From an uncultured Alphaproteobacteria bacterium (GTDB lineage Bacteria > Pseudomonadota > Alphaproteobacteria > Caulobacterales > Aquidulcibacteraceae), in NCBI GenBank assembly GCA_902826335.1, contig CADEEL010000021.1, forward strand, positions 1-39,361: a stretch of 39,361 bases of DNA. Direction: 5' to 3'. The notes below the pieces were generated by a model. The model saw only the letters and a program-made list of their open reading frames with translations, searched no databases and was not told where the DNA came from. Below are positions 26,801 to 34,648 of this stretch, one piece after another. Both the position numbers and the translations under genes were made by a program. Within the stretch, counting starts at the first letter, position 1. Every line of letters begins with the position of its first letter.

Positions 26801-27403
26801 CGTATCCGCGCGCGGTATGAATTTGATGAGGCCGCTGATTTCGGAGCTCACCGAGACTTGGCTAAAACCGATATCGCGCGCGATTTCAGCCAGTCTGCGC
26901 TCATGGTCCGGATACGCCCAACCATGCAGACAAGCGATCGCGGCCGCGCGCCAGCCGTCCTTATAAGCGCGCTCGAAATCGGCGCGGGCGGCGTCTTCGT
27001 CCAGCGGCCTCAACACTTCGCCTTCCGCGCTCAGCCGTTCCCGCACTTCGAAGACGTGGCCGTATAGCGCGGCGGGCTTCACGATATTGCGGGCGAAGAT
27101 GTCCGGACGCGCCTGCTGGCCGATGGTTAGTGCGTCCTTGAATCCGTGAGTGACCACTAGGACGACGCCCGCTCCCTTGCGTTCAAGCAGAGCATTGGTC
27201 GCCACGGTCGTGCCTAGTCGGACTTCGCAGATGTCCCCGCCGTGTTGGTCAAGCGTGCGCTTGATGGCCTCGTGGGCGGCGTCCTCGTAGCGGCCTGGAT
27301 TGGTAGAGAGCAGCTTAGTGATCGACACGCGACCATCGGGCGCGCGCGCCACCACATCAGTGAACGTGCCGCCGCGATCGATCCAAAAACGCCATCCGGC
27401 CAT
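23822..27403 (-). CDS. 5-oxoprolinase, fused HyuA-HyuB type
   Basis: The 1193-residue protein is the full-length OPLAH-like enzyme, which hydrolyses 5-oxo-L-proline to L-glutamate with ATP in the cytoplasm. The HyuA half (about 1-665) has the N-terminal [35 protein letters not shown] and the nucleotide site [14 protein letters not shown]. The HyuB half (about 680-1190) has [20 protein letters not shown], the ADI-x-GL motif [18 protein letters not shown], and ends [19 protein letters not shown] hydantoinase is the alternative, but the single fused chain of this length and the DUF969/979/2891 neighbours favour 5-oxoprolinase. It leads the operon. The ATG at 27403 has no strong ribosome site. 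Confidence 0.88.
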   Translation of the reverse strand: MAGWRFWIDRGGTFTDVVARAPDGRVSITKLLSTNPGRYEDAAHEAIKRTLDQHGGDICEVRLGTTVATNALLERKGAGVVLVVTHGFKDALTIGQQARPDIFARNIVKPAALYGHVFEVRERLSAEGEVLRPLDEDAARADFERAYKDGWRAAAIACLHGWAYPDHERRLAEIARDIGFSQVSVSSEISGLIKFIPRADTTVADAYLSPVLASYVDDFAHRLHRGGGRLFFMQSNGGLATAGGFRGRDAVLSGPAGGVIAMAAAARRAGFSRALGFDMGGTSTDVSHYAGVFERTNETVVAGVRLSTPMLHVHTVAAGGGSICGFDGARLRVGPDSAGADPGPACYGRGGPLTITDCNLLLGRVRAEFFPAIFGPGGNQPLDRDIVDGRFAALCAKIEHATGRSMTPRQAAEGFLKIANLTMAEAIKKISIQRGYNPRDYALMAFGGAGGQHACAVADEIGVGAIVLHPLAGVLSAWGMGLADIRAIAEESIEAPVTALESWIARTDALALRARAALEAQGEVNVRLALTAHVKYEGSDFALPIALTDVQQLSHEFEAEHKKRYGFNDPNRAIILASISAEAISSTEDAQPVEALCAAQQGQTPSPRATVLVHAEGTERLAPVYDRVALPAGFETDGPALVLEQGATTFVDTGWRMHMSERSDLVLTRLSPPVGVEAVGPGVDPILLEVFNNRFKAVAEEMGLALQTTASSVNIKERLDFSCAVFDKAGGLIANAPHIPVHLGSMGESVCEIIRQRGGAMRAGDMFMLNAPHAGGTHLPDITVVAPVVLDGEASPAFFTAARGHHADIGGLTPGSMPPDSRSVEDEGVLIENFHIVDGGRLREGEARALFASGPHPARDIDRNIADLKAQIAACVRGGEELRRLTNQYGAVGVEAYMRHVQDDAEERIRCVIDELEPGRIEAPLDVGARICVAITPDHQSRTVRVDFTGTSAQHAGNFNAPLAITRAAVLYVFRTLLDDDIPLNEGCLRPIEIIVPEGSMLNPKRGAAVVAGNVETSQVIVDALYGALGVLAASQGTMNNFTFGDEARQYYETICGGAGAGPGFDGASAVQTHMTNSRLTDPEVLESRFPVLVESFAIRGGSGGAGQHRGGDGAVRRIRFRAPMTAAILSNRRITAPFGLNGGGEGAPGANYVERSDGAVEPLGATGQAAMTPGDVFVIETPGGGGYGTPDR

Positions 27404-27626
27404 CGGGCCATGAACACGCGGGCGCAGGCGAGATCAATGGCCAAAATTGCGGACAATCGGCCCGGTGACGCTGTGCGGGACGCACAATGCATCCAACACG
27501 CGCTGAGACGGCGCGAGGGCCTTGGCGGCGCGCGTCTAGGCGCGATGGCGAACTCCCGCCATGGGTGACGCGACGGAGACCGTCAGAGTTCCGCCAAAGG
27601 TCAGTTCCCGATGCACTTCGCCACGA
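27404..27626. other. Non-coding gap before oxoprolinase operon
   Basis: No gene is supported here. It should hold the promoter of the oxoprolinase operon, but no convincing box pair was found. A 6-bp inverted repeat, ATGGCG-AACTCC-CGCCAT, lies at 27545-27562 and may be chance in such GC-rich sequence. Confidence 0.4.
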
Positions 27627-27932
27627 TTACGTGCGCCGGCGATTTGAACCGTCGCAATATCGCGCCCACGCCTCCATCAGCGCGCGGCGCTTGTCGAACA
27701 GATCGCTGCGTCGATAGGCGGCCTCGACCTTGTCTGCGAGCGCATGCGCGAGCGCTGCTTCCGCGATCTCGCGCGGCGCGAGCGGCGCGCGATGGTCCTT
27801 GCCCGCTTTCATGCGCTCACCTGGAATGATCCGGATCGCCGCATCGCGCTGACTCTTGCGCGGCGCTGGCAGCGCTTTCTGGAGTTGGCCGCGCCCGCGC
27901 GCGGGTTTGTCGCCAGTGCAATATAGGCGCAC
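27627..27932 (-). pseudogene. Tyrosine integrase remnant, internally deleted
   Basis: The frame contains two pieces typical of phage-type tyrosine integrases. IRIIPGERMKAGKDHRAPL matches the 'W-x-IPAERMKxxxxHRVPL' block. This is joined directly to APREIAEAALAHALADKVEA, AYRRSDLFDKRRALMEAWARYC, which matches the C-terminal 'EVAEAALAH...AYRR-D-x-x-KRR-LMEAWA-YC' block including the catalytic Tyr region. About 60-100 residues that normally lie between (with the HxxR box) are absent, and the N-terminal domain is missing. It cannot be active. It sits between the TetR and oxoprolinase genes; the 220 bases towards the oxoprolinase show nothing else recognisable. Confidence 0.7.
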
Positions 27933-27939
27933 TCGCGCC

Positions 27940-28557
27940 TTACAGAGCCTTGACTAGGCCCTGGATCGCACACCTCATCGCGGCGGCGGCTTGTTTGGCG
28001 CTCAAGCCCTGATCCTGGCGCAGGCGGCGCCAGCCTTCAAAGCTCATCGCCATGGCGAGCGCGGCGACGAGCGTGGCGTCGCGCAGCACATCGCGCGGCA
28101 GGATCGATCTGAGCGCTTCGTCCTCCAGGCGCGCCGCGCGTATGAAATCCGCCATCAGATAGCCTGAGTGGAACCGCCTCACCGCGCCCGCGACGCGATA
28201 TGGCATGATGCGCTCAAAGATGACCGCGCGACGCTTCACCATCTCCATGAGATTGTCCCGCCAATCGGACGCGGTGAGGGGCGCGCGCGCCAGAGGGATG
28301 ATCTCCGCTTCAATATGGGCGGCCATTTCGCGGTAGAGCGTGTCCACATCCTCGAAGTGGCGAAAGACGGTGCGGAGGCCGACATCGGCTTCGGCTGCGA
28401 CTTCGGCGGGGCTCGGGTTCATGTCGCCGCGGCCCACCAGGTTGAGCATGGCTTCGACAATGCGCTGGCGAGACTGTTCGGCGCGGCGATGGCGGCCGTC
28501 TTGCGGTGTCGATGGCGGTTGCGCCCCGCGCGCCGCTGGCGGGCGTTTTCGCACCAT
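27940..28557 (-). CDS. TetR/AcrR family transcriptional regulator
   Basis: The 205-residue protein has an N-terminal helix-turn-helix: SRQRIVEAMLNLVGRGDMNP, then AEVAAEADVGLRTVFRHFED (about 50-70), with the typical T-V-x-R-H-F recognition helix. The all-helical C-terminal ligand domain is unassigned. The first 28 residues are Pro/Arg-rich and probably disordered. It is the third gene of the DUF1330-MBL-TetR operon, 11 bases after the MBL gene. It is the natural candidate to bind the perfect inverted repeat at 30172-30196 upstream of the operon and control it together with itself. The ligand is unknown. Confidence 0.85.
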   Translation of the reverse strand: MVRKRPPAARGAQPPSTPQDGRHRRAEQSRQRIVEAMLNLVGRGDMNPSPAEVAAEADVGLRTVFRHFEDVDTLYREMAAHIEAEIIPLARAPLTASDWRDNLMEMVKRRAVIFERIMPYRVAGAVRRFHSGYLMADFIRAARLEDEALRSILPRDVLRDATLVAALAMAMSFEGWRRLRQDQGLSAKQAAAAMRCAIQGLVKAL

Positions 28558-28568
28558 CCCCGCCGCGC

Positions 28569-29648
28569 TCAGCGTAGGGCGTTCGTCACGCGCACGGCGT
28601 CTTCACCGGCGGCGAGCGTTATCAGCATGCCATCCTCGCCGATACGAATTGGACCGTCATACAATTGTGGTGCGTCCGCGAGGAAGGCGGCGTTGAAGAG
28701 CCGCGCGCGCGGCGGCGGCACGAGGTGATAGAGAAAGAGCGTGCGCGCGCGCGCCTCATGCGCCAAGCGCGCGGCTTCCATGGGCGTCGTATGGTAGCCG
28801 GGAATGTCGAGCAGGATTTTAGCCAGGCCGGGTTGCGCGCGGGCGCGGGCCGCGCGCTCCATGACGGACACCTGTTCGCGGGATAAGGCCTCGTGGAGCA
28901 TGACATCGACGCCCTCGGACAGGCGGGCGAAGCGCGGATTTGACGCCGTGTCGCCGCTGATCGCGACTGAGCGTCCACGGTAATCAATGCGAAAGCTGAA
29001 CGCCGGCGAAGCCGGCGCGTGGTGAGCCGGAATGGCGGTTATGGTGAACTCGCCTTCTCGAAACACAACAGCGCCTTCGGGCGGTATCGTGAGCGTTTCA
29101 GCGACTGCGCCGTAGCCGGCGGGATCTGCCACATCCGCGCCGTGGTGCGCGGTGCGGAAACCGCTGTCGATCCGATACGCTTGATTGAATCCCGCAACGA
29201 CCTCCGCAACGCCCTCCGGCCCCGCAACCGAGAGCGGCGCATGCCGGCCGCCGCCGACCCACGCTTGCAGCATCAGTTCGCCAAGGCCGTCAAAATGATC
29301 CGAGTGCAGATGAGTGAGATAGACGCGTTCAAGCCGCGCCATCGGAAAACCCATACGGCCGAGGCGGCGCATGCCGCCCGATCCAATATCAAACACAAAC
29401 GCGCGCTGGCCGGCCAGGACGCCAAGGCAAGGCCCCGAGCGCGCGGCATCAGGCATGGGGCCGCCCGTGCCGCATAGATAGATGTGAAGACCATCCGGTA
29501 ATTCCGCGGCGCGATCGCGGCCAACCGTGTGTTGCGCGGCGCGCGCGAACGCCACATCCCCTAGATCGCGCCGAAACGCATACGCGCCCGCGCCGGCCGC
29601 CAACGCCAGCGCCAGGGCGCCGACGGCAATGCGCGCGGCCAGCTTCAT
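28569..29648 (-). CDS. MBL-fold metallohydrolase, membrane-anchored or exported
   Basis: The 359-residue protein begins MKLAARIAVGALALALAAGA, a signal peptide or N-terminal anchor. The catalytic domain has GTGGPMPDAARSGPCLGVL, the metal motif THLHSDHFDGL, a later HHAPASPAFSFRI, SGDTASNPRF and a C-terminal LYHLVPPP. These are the zinc ligands of the RNase Z/arylsulfatase-like branch of the metallo-beta-lactamase superfamily; the substrate is unknown. The leader makes tRNA processing unlikely. The ATG overlaps the DUF1330 stop (ATGA), so I start it at 29648 rather than 29684. Translational coupling suggests both act on one pathway, perhaps hydrolysis of an exogenous ester or lactone. Confidence 0.8.
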   Translation of the reverse strand: MKLAARIAVGALALALAAGAGAYAFRRDLGDVAFARAAQHTVGRDRAAELPDGLHIYLCGTGGPMPDAARSGPCLGVLAGQRAFVFDIGSGGMRRLGRMGFPMARLERVYLTHLHSDHFDGLGELMLQAWVGGGRHAPLSVAGPEGVAEVVAGFNQAYRIDSGFRTAHHGADVADPAGYGAVAETLTIPPEGAVVFREGEFTITAIPAHHAPASPAFSFRIDYRGRSVAISGDTASNPRFARLSEGVDVMLHEALSREQVSVMERAARARAQPGLAKILLDIPGYHTTPMEAARLAHEARARTLFLYHLVPPPRARLFNAAFLADAPQLYDGPIRIGEDGMLITLAAGEDAVRVTNALR

Positions 29649-30112
29649 GGCGTTGTATTCGCGCCCGTCAGCGCCGCGAGCCACGCCGAGCCCGCCGCAG
29701 CCGGCGGCGCGATGGTTTCAATGTTCAATTGGCCCTTGAGGCCGGCGCTGCGATGCACCGCAATGGCGCGCCATTCCTCGGACATCGACATGCGCACCAT
29801 GGCGGCGCGATCGGGATACATGGCGATGGCGATCTCATCCCACAATTCCTCGACGCGGCCCAGGGAGAGGTAGGTGACATCACCAACAAAGACCGCGCGG
29901 CCGCCGAATTTGACAAGCAGCTCAGACACGGCGCGACCGTAGATCATATAGGCTTCGCGACCGGTGAGGCTTGTTTCGCGGCCATCATCATATTCGGCGC
30001 GCTCCTTGAACTTGAGCAGATTGACCATGAAGATCGGGCCGTCCGGGCCCTTCTCCATCAGGCCCTTGAGCTGATCTGGATCGCTCGGGAAGACTTCGTT
30101 GAAAACGTTCAT
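29645..30112 (-). CDS. DUF1330 family protein
   Basis: The 155-residue protein starting MNVFNEVFPSDPDQLKGLME is a ferredoxin-like alpha+beta barrel protein of the DUF1330 type. IFMVNLLKFKERAEYDDGRE, GREAYMIYGRAVSELLVKFG, GRAVFVGDVTYLSLG and WDEIAIAMYPDRAAMVRMSM are the usual strands and helices. No function is established for the family. The start at 30112 fits the domain's beginning; the frame is open to 30193, but that would run through the operator. It is first in the operon with the MBL hydrolase and TetR. Confidence 0.8.
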   Translation of the reverse strand: MNVFNEVFPSDPDQLKGLMEKGPDGPIFMVNLLKFKERAEYDDGRETSLTGREAYMIYGRAVSELLVKFGGRAVFVGDVTYLSLGRVEELWDEIAIAMYPDRAAMVRMSMSEEWRAIAVHRSAGLKGQLNIETIAPPAAAGSAWLAALTGANTTP

Positions 30113-30171
30113 GAGCGCTATTCCGGCTTGGGCGCCACGTGTATGGCGACTTGCGGTTGCGTGGCGTTTAA

Positions 30172-30196
30172 CTATTGACACTGGAAGTGTCAATAG
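30172..30196. promoter_or_regulatory. Perfect 11-bp inverted repeat, likely TetR operator
   Basis: CTATTGACACT-GGA-AGTGTCAATAG is a perfect palindrome with 11-bp arms and a 3-bp centre, 60 bases upstream of the DUF1330 start and 76 bases upstream of the divergent receiver gene. Its AT content stands out from the surroundings. On the minus strand it contains TTGACA, with a poor TTAAAC/TAAACG 16-17 bases on, so it may overlap the operon's -35 box. Size and symmetry are typical for a TetR-family operator, and a tetR gene lies in this operon. Confidence 0.7.
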
Positions 30197-30271
30197 CGCG
30201 TCCGCCCGCCGGCAACTTCCTGTTAACCTCCTGCATGGAAAGGCTGTGCCTCCCGGGGAAGGACCGCGACT

Positions 30272-30775
30272 ATGGGGCTGGCGTCCTTACAGATTTTGAT
30301 CGGCGACGATCACGAATTGGCGCGATCAATCGTGGCCGACATCCTGCGCGGCGCGGGCCTTTCCCGCATACGCAAGGTCGCCAGCGGCGAAGAAGCGCGC
30401 AACGCAATCTGGCGGACAGCGCCGGACCTTGTGATCGCCGATATGTCGGTGCTGATGGATGATGCCAATCTTCTCGAAGCGATTCGTACGCATCGCGATA
30501 GTCCCGATCAGGCGATGGCGGTGATCGCCATGACGGCGTATTCGGATTTGCGCCGCATTGAGCGTCTGCGCGACGCTGGCGCAACGGAAATCCTCGCCAA
30601 GCCACTCAGTGCGCGCTCGCTGATGCGGCGTATCGTGTCAGTGGTCGATCACCCGCGCGCCTTCGTGCGCGCGCCGCACTATGCCGGGCCAGATCGTCGC
30701 CGGCGCGTTAGTGCGTTTGCAGGGCCCGAACGGCGCGTCGCGCGGCACAGCGTGCTTGAATTGGATGTAGCGTGA
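30272..30775 (+). CDS. Receiver-domain response regulator
   Basis: The 167-residue protein is one receiver domain with a short tail. The acidic pair is in ILIGDDHELARSIVADILR (Asp12-Asp13), the phospho-acceptor Asp in LVIADMSVLMDD near 57, the switch Thr in VIAMTAYSD and the conserved Lys in EILAKPLSARSL. The tail HYAGPDRRRR and GPERRVARH is common in alphaproteobacterial single-domain regulators. There is no DNA-binding domain, so it acts in a phosphorelay or by protein contact. GGGGAAGGA lies upstream. Its stop overlaps the ATG of an Hpt-like gene by one base. Confidence 0.85.
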   Translation: MGLASLQILIGDDHELARSIVADILRGAGLSRIRKVASGEEARNAIWRTAPDLVIADMSVLMDDANLLEAIRTHRDSPDQAMAVIAMTAYSDLRRIERLRDAGATEILAKPLSARSLMRRIVSVVDHPRAFVRAPHYAGPDRRRRVSAFAGPERRVARHSVLELDVA

Positions 30776-31251
30776 TGACGGAACGGGCTATCATTTCCCC
30801 GCCCTCGCGGCGACTGGCGCGCAAGGTCGGCGGCGCGGCGCAGCCCTTGATCACGGAGGCGGTGATCGAAGCGGCGGCGCAATGCGTCAGCGCGCGCGCC
30901 GAGGAAGCGAGAAGCGACATAGAGGCGCGTCTGGACCAATTGCGCGCCGCGCATGCGGAAGGCGCGCCCGATGCGGCGCGACGCATTCATCAGCATGCGC
31001 ATGACATTCGGGGAGTCGCCGGCACGTTTGGCCAAGACGAATTGGGCGCGATCGCGGACAGTCTGTGCGCCTATGTGGATGGGCTCGCTCTGGGCCATGC
31101 CTATGATGGCGCGCTGGTGGAGAGCCTTATCCAGGCGCTGCGCGGCGTCAGCGCCACGGGCGCATCGCCGCTGTCGCGTACGGTCGCCGAGTCGGCCAAA
31201 TTCGCGGTCGACAAGGCGCTGCGGCTGGAGGGCCGCGCGACCGGTGGGTGA
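30775..31251 (+). CDS. Hpt-like phosphotransfer protein
   Basis: The 158-residue helical protein has RRIHQHAHDIRGVAGTFGQD near 66-85. The HDIRGVAGTFG segment fits the Hpt motif H-x-x-[KR]-G, with the preceding helix and a following helix (ELGAIADSLCAYVDGL) as in Hpt bundles. It overlaps the receiver gene by one base (TGATG), so the two are co-translated and probably exchange phosphate. GTG 30772 is an alternative start. No histidine kinase is adjacent; the nearest one in the window is at the far right edge. Confidence 0.75.
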   Translation: MTERAIISPPSRRLARKVGGAAQPLITEAVIEAAAQCVSARAEEARSDIEARLDQLRAAHAEGAPDAARRIHQHAHDIRGVAGTFGQDELGAIADSLCAYVDGLALGHAYDGALVESLIQALRGVSATGASPLSRTVAESAKFAVDKALRLEGRATGG

Positions 31252-31384
31252 CGCGGCGGCCGGTATTTCTCATCCTTGACGGTGACGTTGGCGGGCGAGC
31301 CGGCTATGGTCCCGCGCCATTCGCGCCGCGCGTCCTTTGAACGCGGGGCGCTGCTTATCTTTTTTGCCCTGGGGGTTATCCACA

Positions 31385-33217
31385 ATGCGCCGTCGTGATG
31401 TTCTCGCCTATGGGCTTTTCGCGCTGACCGCGCCGGCGTTCGCACAACCTGTCGGGGGTGAGATCGTCTCGTGCGCGATTCACCCGGCCATCGGGGTCGG
31501 GCGCGTCGGCAACAGTCCGGATGGCTGGTTCATCGGGCCCGAGATTCCCGGCCGCGCGCCGCAACCCGAGGGCGGCCTCTTCAAGGACGCCGCCGGGCGT
31601 TTCAAGCGGCAGGCCGTGCGCTATCGTATATTCGGTCTCGACGCGGCGGGCCGGGTGGTGCGCGAACTTACTTCGCGCGACGCAGAGATCAGCTGGACCG
31701 CCGAGGTCGCGAACACAAAGGCGGCGTGGCGGCAATTTCATAACCCGTTCGACGTGCCGGAAGCCGGCACGCGGCGGGGTGAGCCCTACCGGTCCGGGTT
31801 GCGCAACGCCGACGTGACGGACCGCGAGTCGCTGTCGATCCGGCCAGGCCCACGCACGGTCAGCGGACCGAACCAACGCGCGGCGTTCGATACGGGCCGG
31901 TTCCGCGGAACGGTGACGTCGCTCGGCGAAATGCGGACGGATGAAGCCGGTCGGCTGATCATGCTGGGCGGCTGGGGCGTGTCGCGCGGCGTGCCGGCGG
32001 ACAGCGAGATCAACCAGTTCGCCAATAATGACGGCTGGCATGATGACGTGTCCGATGGGCCCGTCGACGCCGTGGTGCGCATGAATGGGCGCACGCTGCC
32101 GGTGCAGGGCGCGTGGTTCACCGCCGCGCCGCCGGACTATGCGCCGGGTCTCGCGCCCGTGGTGTCAGCCTATGATCTTGTGTACGCGACAAGCGCGTCC
32201 CCCTCGCTCAGCCGGCGGCCCTCGTTCGCGCGCGAAATCTATCCGCTGCTGGAGCGCATGTGGCAGCACCAGTGGGTGAATGCGGGCTTTGCACGCGATT
32301 TCGGGCATGGCGCTGCGCATGACTTCCTCAACGCCGCGACGCTTGCGCGGCTGGCCGATTCCAGCGTCGCGAACGCCGAAGCGCGCAAGGCGATCTTCCG
32401 GCGCATGCGCGATCCTTCGTACAATCTCGCGGAGGAGCGCGCCTGGCCGCCTTATCTCGGCGATGTGGTGACGGGCGGAGCGCGAGAGTTTCAAGCGCTG
32501 TTGCCGCATCAGTATGCGGCGCTCAGCCATTGGGCGGAAGGTGATTTCGACGCGGATCTTGCACCAGGCGGTCCGCGCGTGCCTACGCGGCTCGAAGAAA
32601 TCCCGATCGCCGAATTGCCCGGCGCGCTCGATCGCGCGCAATTGGATGCGGCCTATGGCGGCCCCTTCCATCCCGGCATCGAGTTTCCGTGGGTGATCCG
32701 TCAGCGCGGGATTTATACGGCGCCATTCCGCATTCGCCGCCGCGCGGCGGCGGAGCCGAATTATCCAGCCGAGATGTCGCAAGCGGAGGTGCTTGGCGCC
32801 GGCGGGCCGGTTGATGGGCTGCTTCCTGGCGGGATTTCGCGCTGGATGGCGGTGCCGTGGCAGGCGGATTTCATCAATTGCGGCTCCGGCCAAAACCCGG
32901 AGGTGGACCCCTACCTGCCGACCTATTGGCCGGCGGCGGCGCCGAACGATGTGATGACCGACGCGCAGTATCAGGCGCTGATGGCGGCGACGACGCCGGA
33001 AGCGCGCGCGACAGCGCTGGCGTTCGCATCGCGCAAGAAATGGCATCGCGGCTACGATGCGGACCGCGAGCAAACCTACCTCGCCTTTCTCGAGCGGTGG
33101 CCGCAATTGGGCGTGGTGGCTGAGCGGCCCGCGCCGGCGGGTGGGCCCGCGCGCGTGTGGGCGGAAACAGAACGGAGCCTGCCCGAAGAGGAAGAAAAGC
33201 CCGCCGACGCCACTTGA
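31385..33217 (+). CDS. LodA/GoxA-like quinone-cofactor amino-acid oxidase
   Basis: The 610-residue protein has an N-terminal MRRRDVLAYGLFALTAPAFA, a twin-arginine-like leader ending AFA-QP. The mature part starts with the LodA hallmark CAIHPAIGVGRVGNSPDGWF and IGPEIPG, and later DGWHDDVSDGPVDAVV. In LodA the cofactor cysteine tryptophylquinone forms from Cys516 and Trp581, with Asp512 essential. Here Asp495 and Cys499 (QADFINCGSG) keep the four-residue spacing and Trp572 (FLERWPQLG) is the likely partner. The family oxidises lysine, glycine or other amino acids, releasing peroxide; the substrate here is unknown. The next gene is the LodB-type flavoprotein. GGGGG lies upstream of the ATG. Confidence 0.85.
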   Translation: MRRRDVLAYGLFALTAPAFAQPVGGEIVSCAIHPAIGVGRVGNSPDGWFIGPEIPGRAPQPEGGLFKDAAGRFKRQAVRYRIFGLDAAGRVVRELTSRDAEISWTAEVANTKAAWRQFHNPFDVPEAGTRRGEPYRSGLRNADVTDRESLSIRPGPRTVSGPNQRAAFDTGRFRGTVTSLGEMRTDEAGRLIMLGGWGVSRGVPADSEINQFANNDGWHDDVSDGPVDAVVRMNGRTLPVQGAWFTAAPPDYAPGLAPVVSAYDLVYATSASPSLSRRPSFAREIYPLLERMWQHQWVNAGFARDFGHGAAHDFLNAATLARLADSSVANAEARKAIFRRMRDPSYNLAEERAWPPYLGDVVTGGAREFQALLPHQYAALSHWAEGDFDADLAPGGPRVPTRLEEIPIAELPGALDRAQLDAAYGGPFHPGIEFPWVIRQRGIYTAPFRIRRRAAAEPNYPAEMSQAEVLGAGGPVDGLLPGGISRWMAVPWQADFINCGSGQNPEVDPYLPTYWPAAAPNDVMTDAQYQALMAATTPEARATALAFASRKKWHRGYDADREQTYLAFLERWPQLGVVAERPAPAGGPARVWAETERSLPEEEEKPADAT

Positions 33218-34191
33218 GCGCGCGCATCGCCATCATCGGCGGCGGGCCCGCCGGGGCGGCAGCGGCGCTTTATCTGGCGCGCAACGGCGCTGCGTGCACG
33301 CTTATTGAAGCGGGCGCGCGCGCCAAGGCGGGCGAATGCGTTCCGCCAGAGGCCGCGCCCTTGCTCGCCCGAGCCGGGCTTATTGATCCGTCCACGGAGG
33401 GTCACCGCGCCAGCGCGGGCGTGCGCGTGAATTGGACGGGCGAAGAGACAACACATGATTACCTGACCCGGCCGCACGGGCGCGGTTGGAATCTCGATCG
33501 CCTGACATTCGATGAAGGCCTTCGCGCCCGCGCCGAAGCGGCGGGTGCGCATGTACTGAAGGCGCGGTTTCATGGGCTTGCGGGTGTTTCGCCATTTCGA
33601 CTTGTGTTGTCCGCCGAAGGCGAAGTCCTTGAATGCGCCGCCGATGCGGTGCTCGATGCGAGCGGGCGTGTCAGCGCGTTCGCGCGCCGCGCCGGGGCCA
33701 AGCGCCTCCAGCATGACCGTCTGATCGCGCTCCACGCGCGCCATACCGGGGTCGTGGACGATCCGCGTTTGTTGATCGAACGGACGGAGGCCGGCTGGTG
33801 GTATTCGGCGGGGCTGAAAGATGCGCTGGTGGTGAGTTTTCAGACGCGCGACAATCTGAAAGCGGCGCCGCTTCCGCCGCCCGCAACGAGGCGGCGGCTC
33901 CAAGAATTGTCGCCGGCGTCCGTGACGCGCTATGCGGCGGGTTCGTCGCGGCTCGATGCGATCGCTGGCGATGGCTGGCTGGCGATCGGCGATGCGGCGG
34001 TGGCGCACGATCCGCTGTCCGGCCACGGCATCGCGGCGGCGCTGCGGTCCGGCTTCGACGGCGCGGCGGCGATGCTCGCCTGGCTCGGCGGCGATAGAAG
34101 CGCGCTGCAAACGCATGCAACGATCCGCGATGCGGCGTGGGGCGCCTATGTCGAGGGGCTCGCCGCGCATTATGCGCAACCGCGTTTGTGA
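33214..34191 (+). CDS. LodB-like FAD-dependent maturation protein
   Basis: The protein of about 325 residues starts with a Rossmann FAD site, RIAIIGGGPAGAAAALYLAR, then a conserved GECVPPEA and a second FAD motif, WLAIGDAAVAHDPLSGHGIA. It belongs to the tryptophan halogenase-like/geranylgeranyl reductase-like flavoproteins. LodB-type members are needed to form the quinone cofactor of LodA by post-translational modification. The TTG at 33214 overlaps the LodA stop (TTGA) and fits the usual short N-terminus; GTG 33157 would add 19 Arg-rich residues. The overlap means the two are co-translated. If LodA is exported by Tat, this cytoplasmic protein would modify it first. Confidence 0.82.
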   Translation: MSARIAIIGGGPAGAAAALYLARNGAACTLIEAGARAKAGECVPPEAAPLLARAGLIDPSTEGHRASAGVRVNWTGEETTHDYLTRPHGRGWNLDRLTFDEGLRARAEAAGAHVLKARFHGLAGVSPFRLVLSAEGEVLECAADAVLDASGRVSAFARRAGAKRLQHDRLIALHARHTGVVDDPRLLIERTEAGWWYSAGLKDALVVSFQTRDNLKAAPLPPPATRRRLQELSPASVTRYAAGSSRLDAIAGDGWLAIGDAAVAHDPLSGHGIAAALRSGFDGAAAMLAWLGGDRSALQTHATIRDAAWGAYVEGLAAHYAQPRL

Positions 34192-34194
34192 ACT

Positions 34195-34635
34195 TCACCA
34201 GGTTCCGGTGTTGGGCATGGAGGCCCACGGTTCAGCCGGTGCAAGCGCCGCGCCATTTTGCAACAGCTCAATCGAGATGCCATCGGGCGAGCGGACGAAC
34301 GCCATGCGCCCGTCGCGGGGTGGGCGGTTGATGGTCACGCCGCCTTGCATCAGCCGCTCGCACGCGGCGTAAATGTCATCGACCCGATAGGCGAGGTGGC
34401 CGAAATTCCGCCCGCCGGCATATTCCTCGGCATCCCAATTGTAGGTGAGTTCAACGAGGGGCGCGCTGTCTTCGCGTGCCCTTGCGACATCGCCCGGCGC
34501 GGCGAGGAAGACGAGCGTGAAACGGCCGGCCTCATTGTCGAAGCGGCGCACTTCCTCAAGGCCGAGCTTGGCGCAATAGAAATCAAGCGCGGCGCTCAAG
34601 TCCGCCACGCGCACCATGGTGTGCAAATATTGCAT
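34195..34635 (-). CDS. gloA: Lactoylglutathione lyase (glyoxalase I)
   Basis: The 146-residue protein is a single-chain glyoxalase I: it isomerises the methylglyoxal-glutathione hemithioacetal to S-lactoylglutathione in the cytoplasm. It starts [20 protein letters not shown]. The four metal ligands fit His5, a Glu in LVELTYNWD, His in [12 protein letters not shown] and Glu in [28 protein letters not shown] is also typical. The ATG 34635 overlaps nothing upstream and lies 14 bases after the LpoA-like gene's stop, so it may be co-transcribed with it. It is convergent with lodB. Confidence 0.88.
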   Translation of the reverse strand: MQYLHTMVRVADLSAALDFYCAKLGLEEVRRFDNEAGRFTLVFLAAPGDVARAREDSAPLVELTYNWDAEEYAGGRNFGHLAYRVDDIYAACERLMQGGVTINRPPRDGRMAFVRSPDGISIELLQNGAALAPAEPWASMPNTGTW

Positions 34636-34648
34636 CGGGCGGCGCGCG

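Noticed and set aside
27404..27626. A tRNA gene as the integrase attachment site
   Set aside because: No cloverleaf or T-loop consensus was found near the integrase remnant on either strand.
31252..31384. A TTGACG...GGCTAT promoter for lodA
   Set aside because: The spacing between the boxes is about 19 bases and the -10 match is poor, so it was not listed as a feature.
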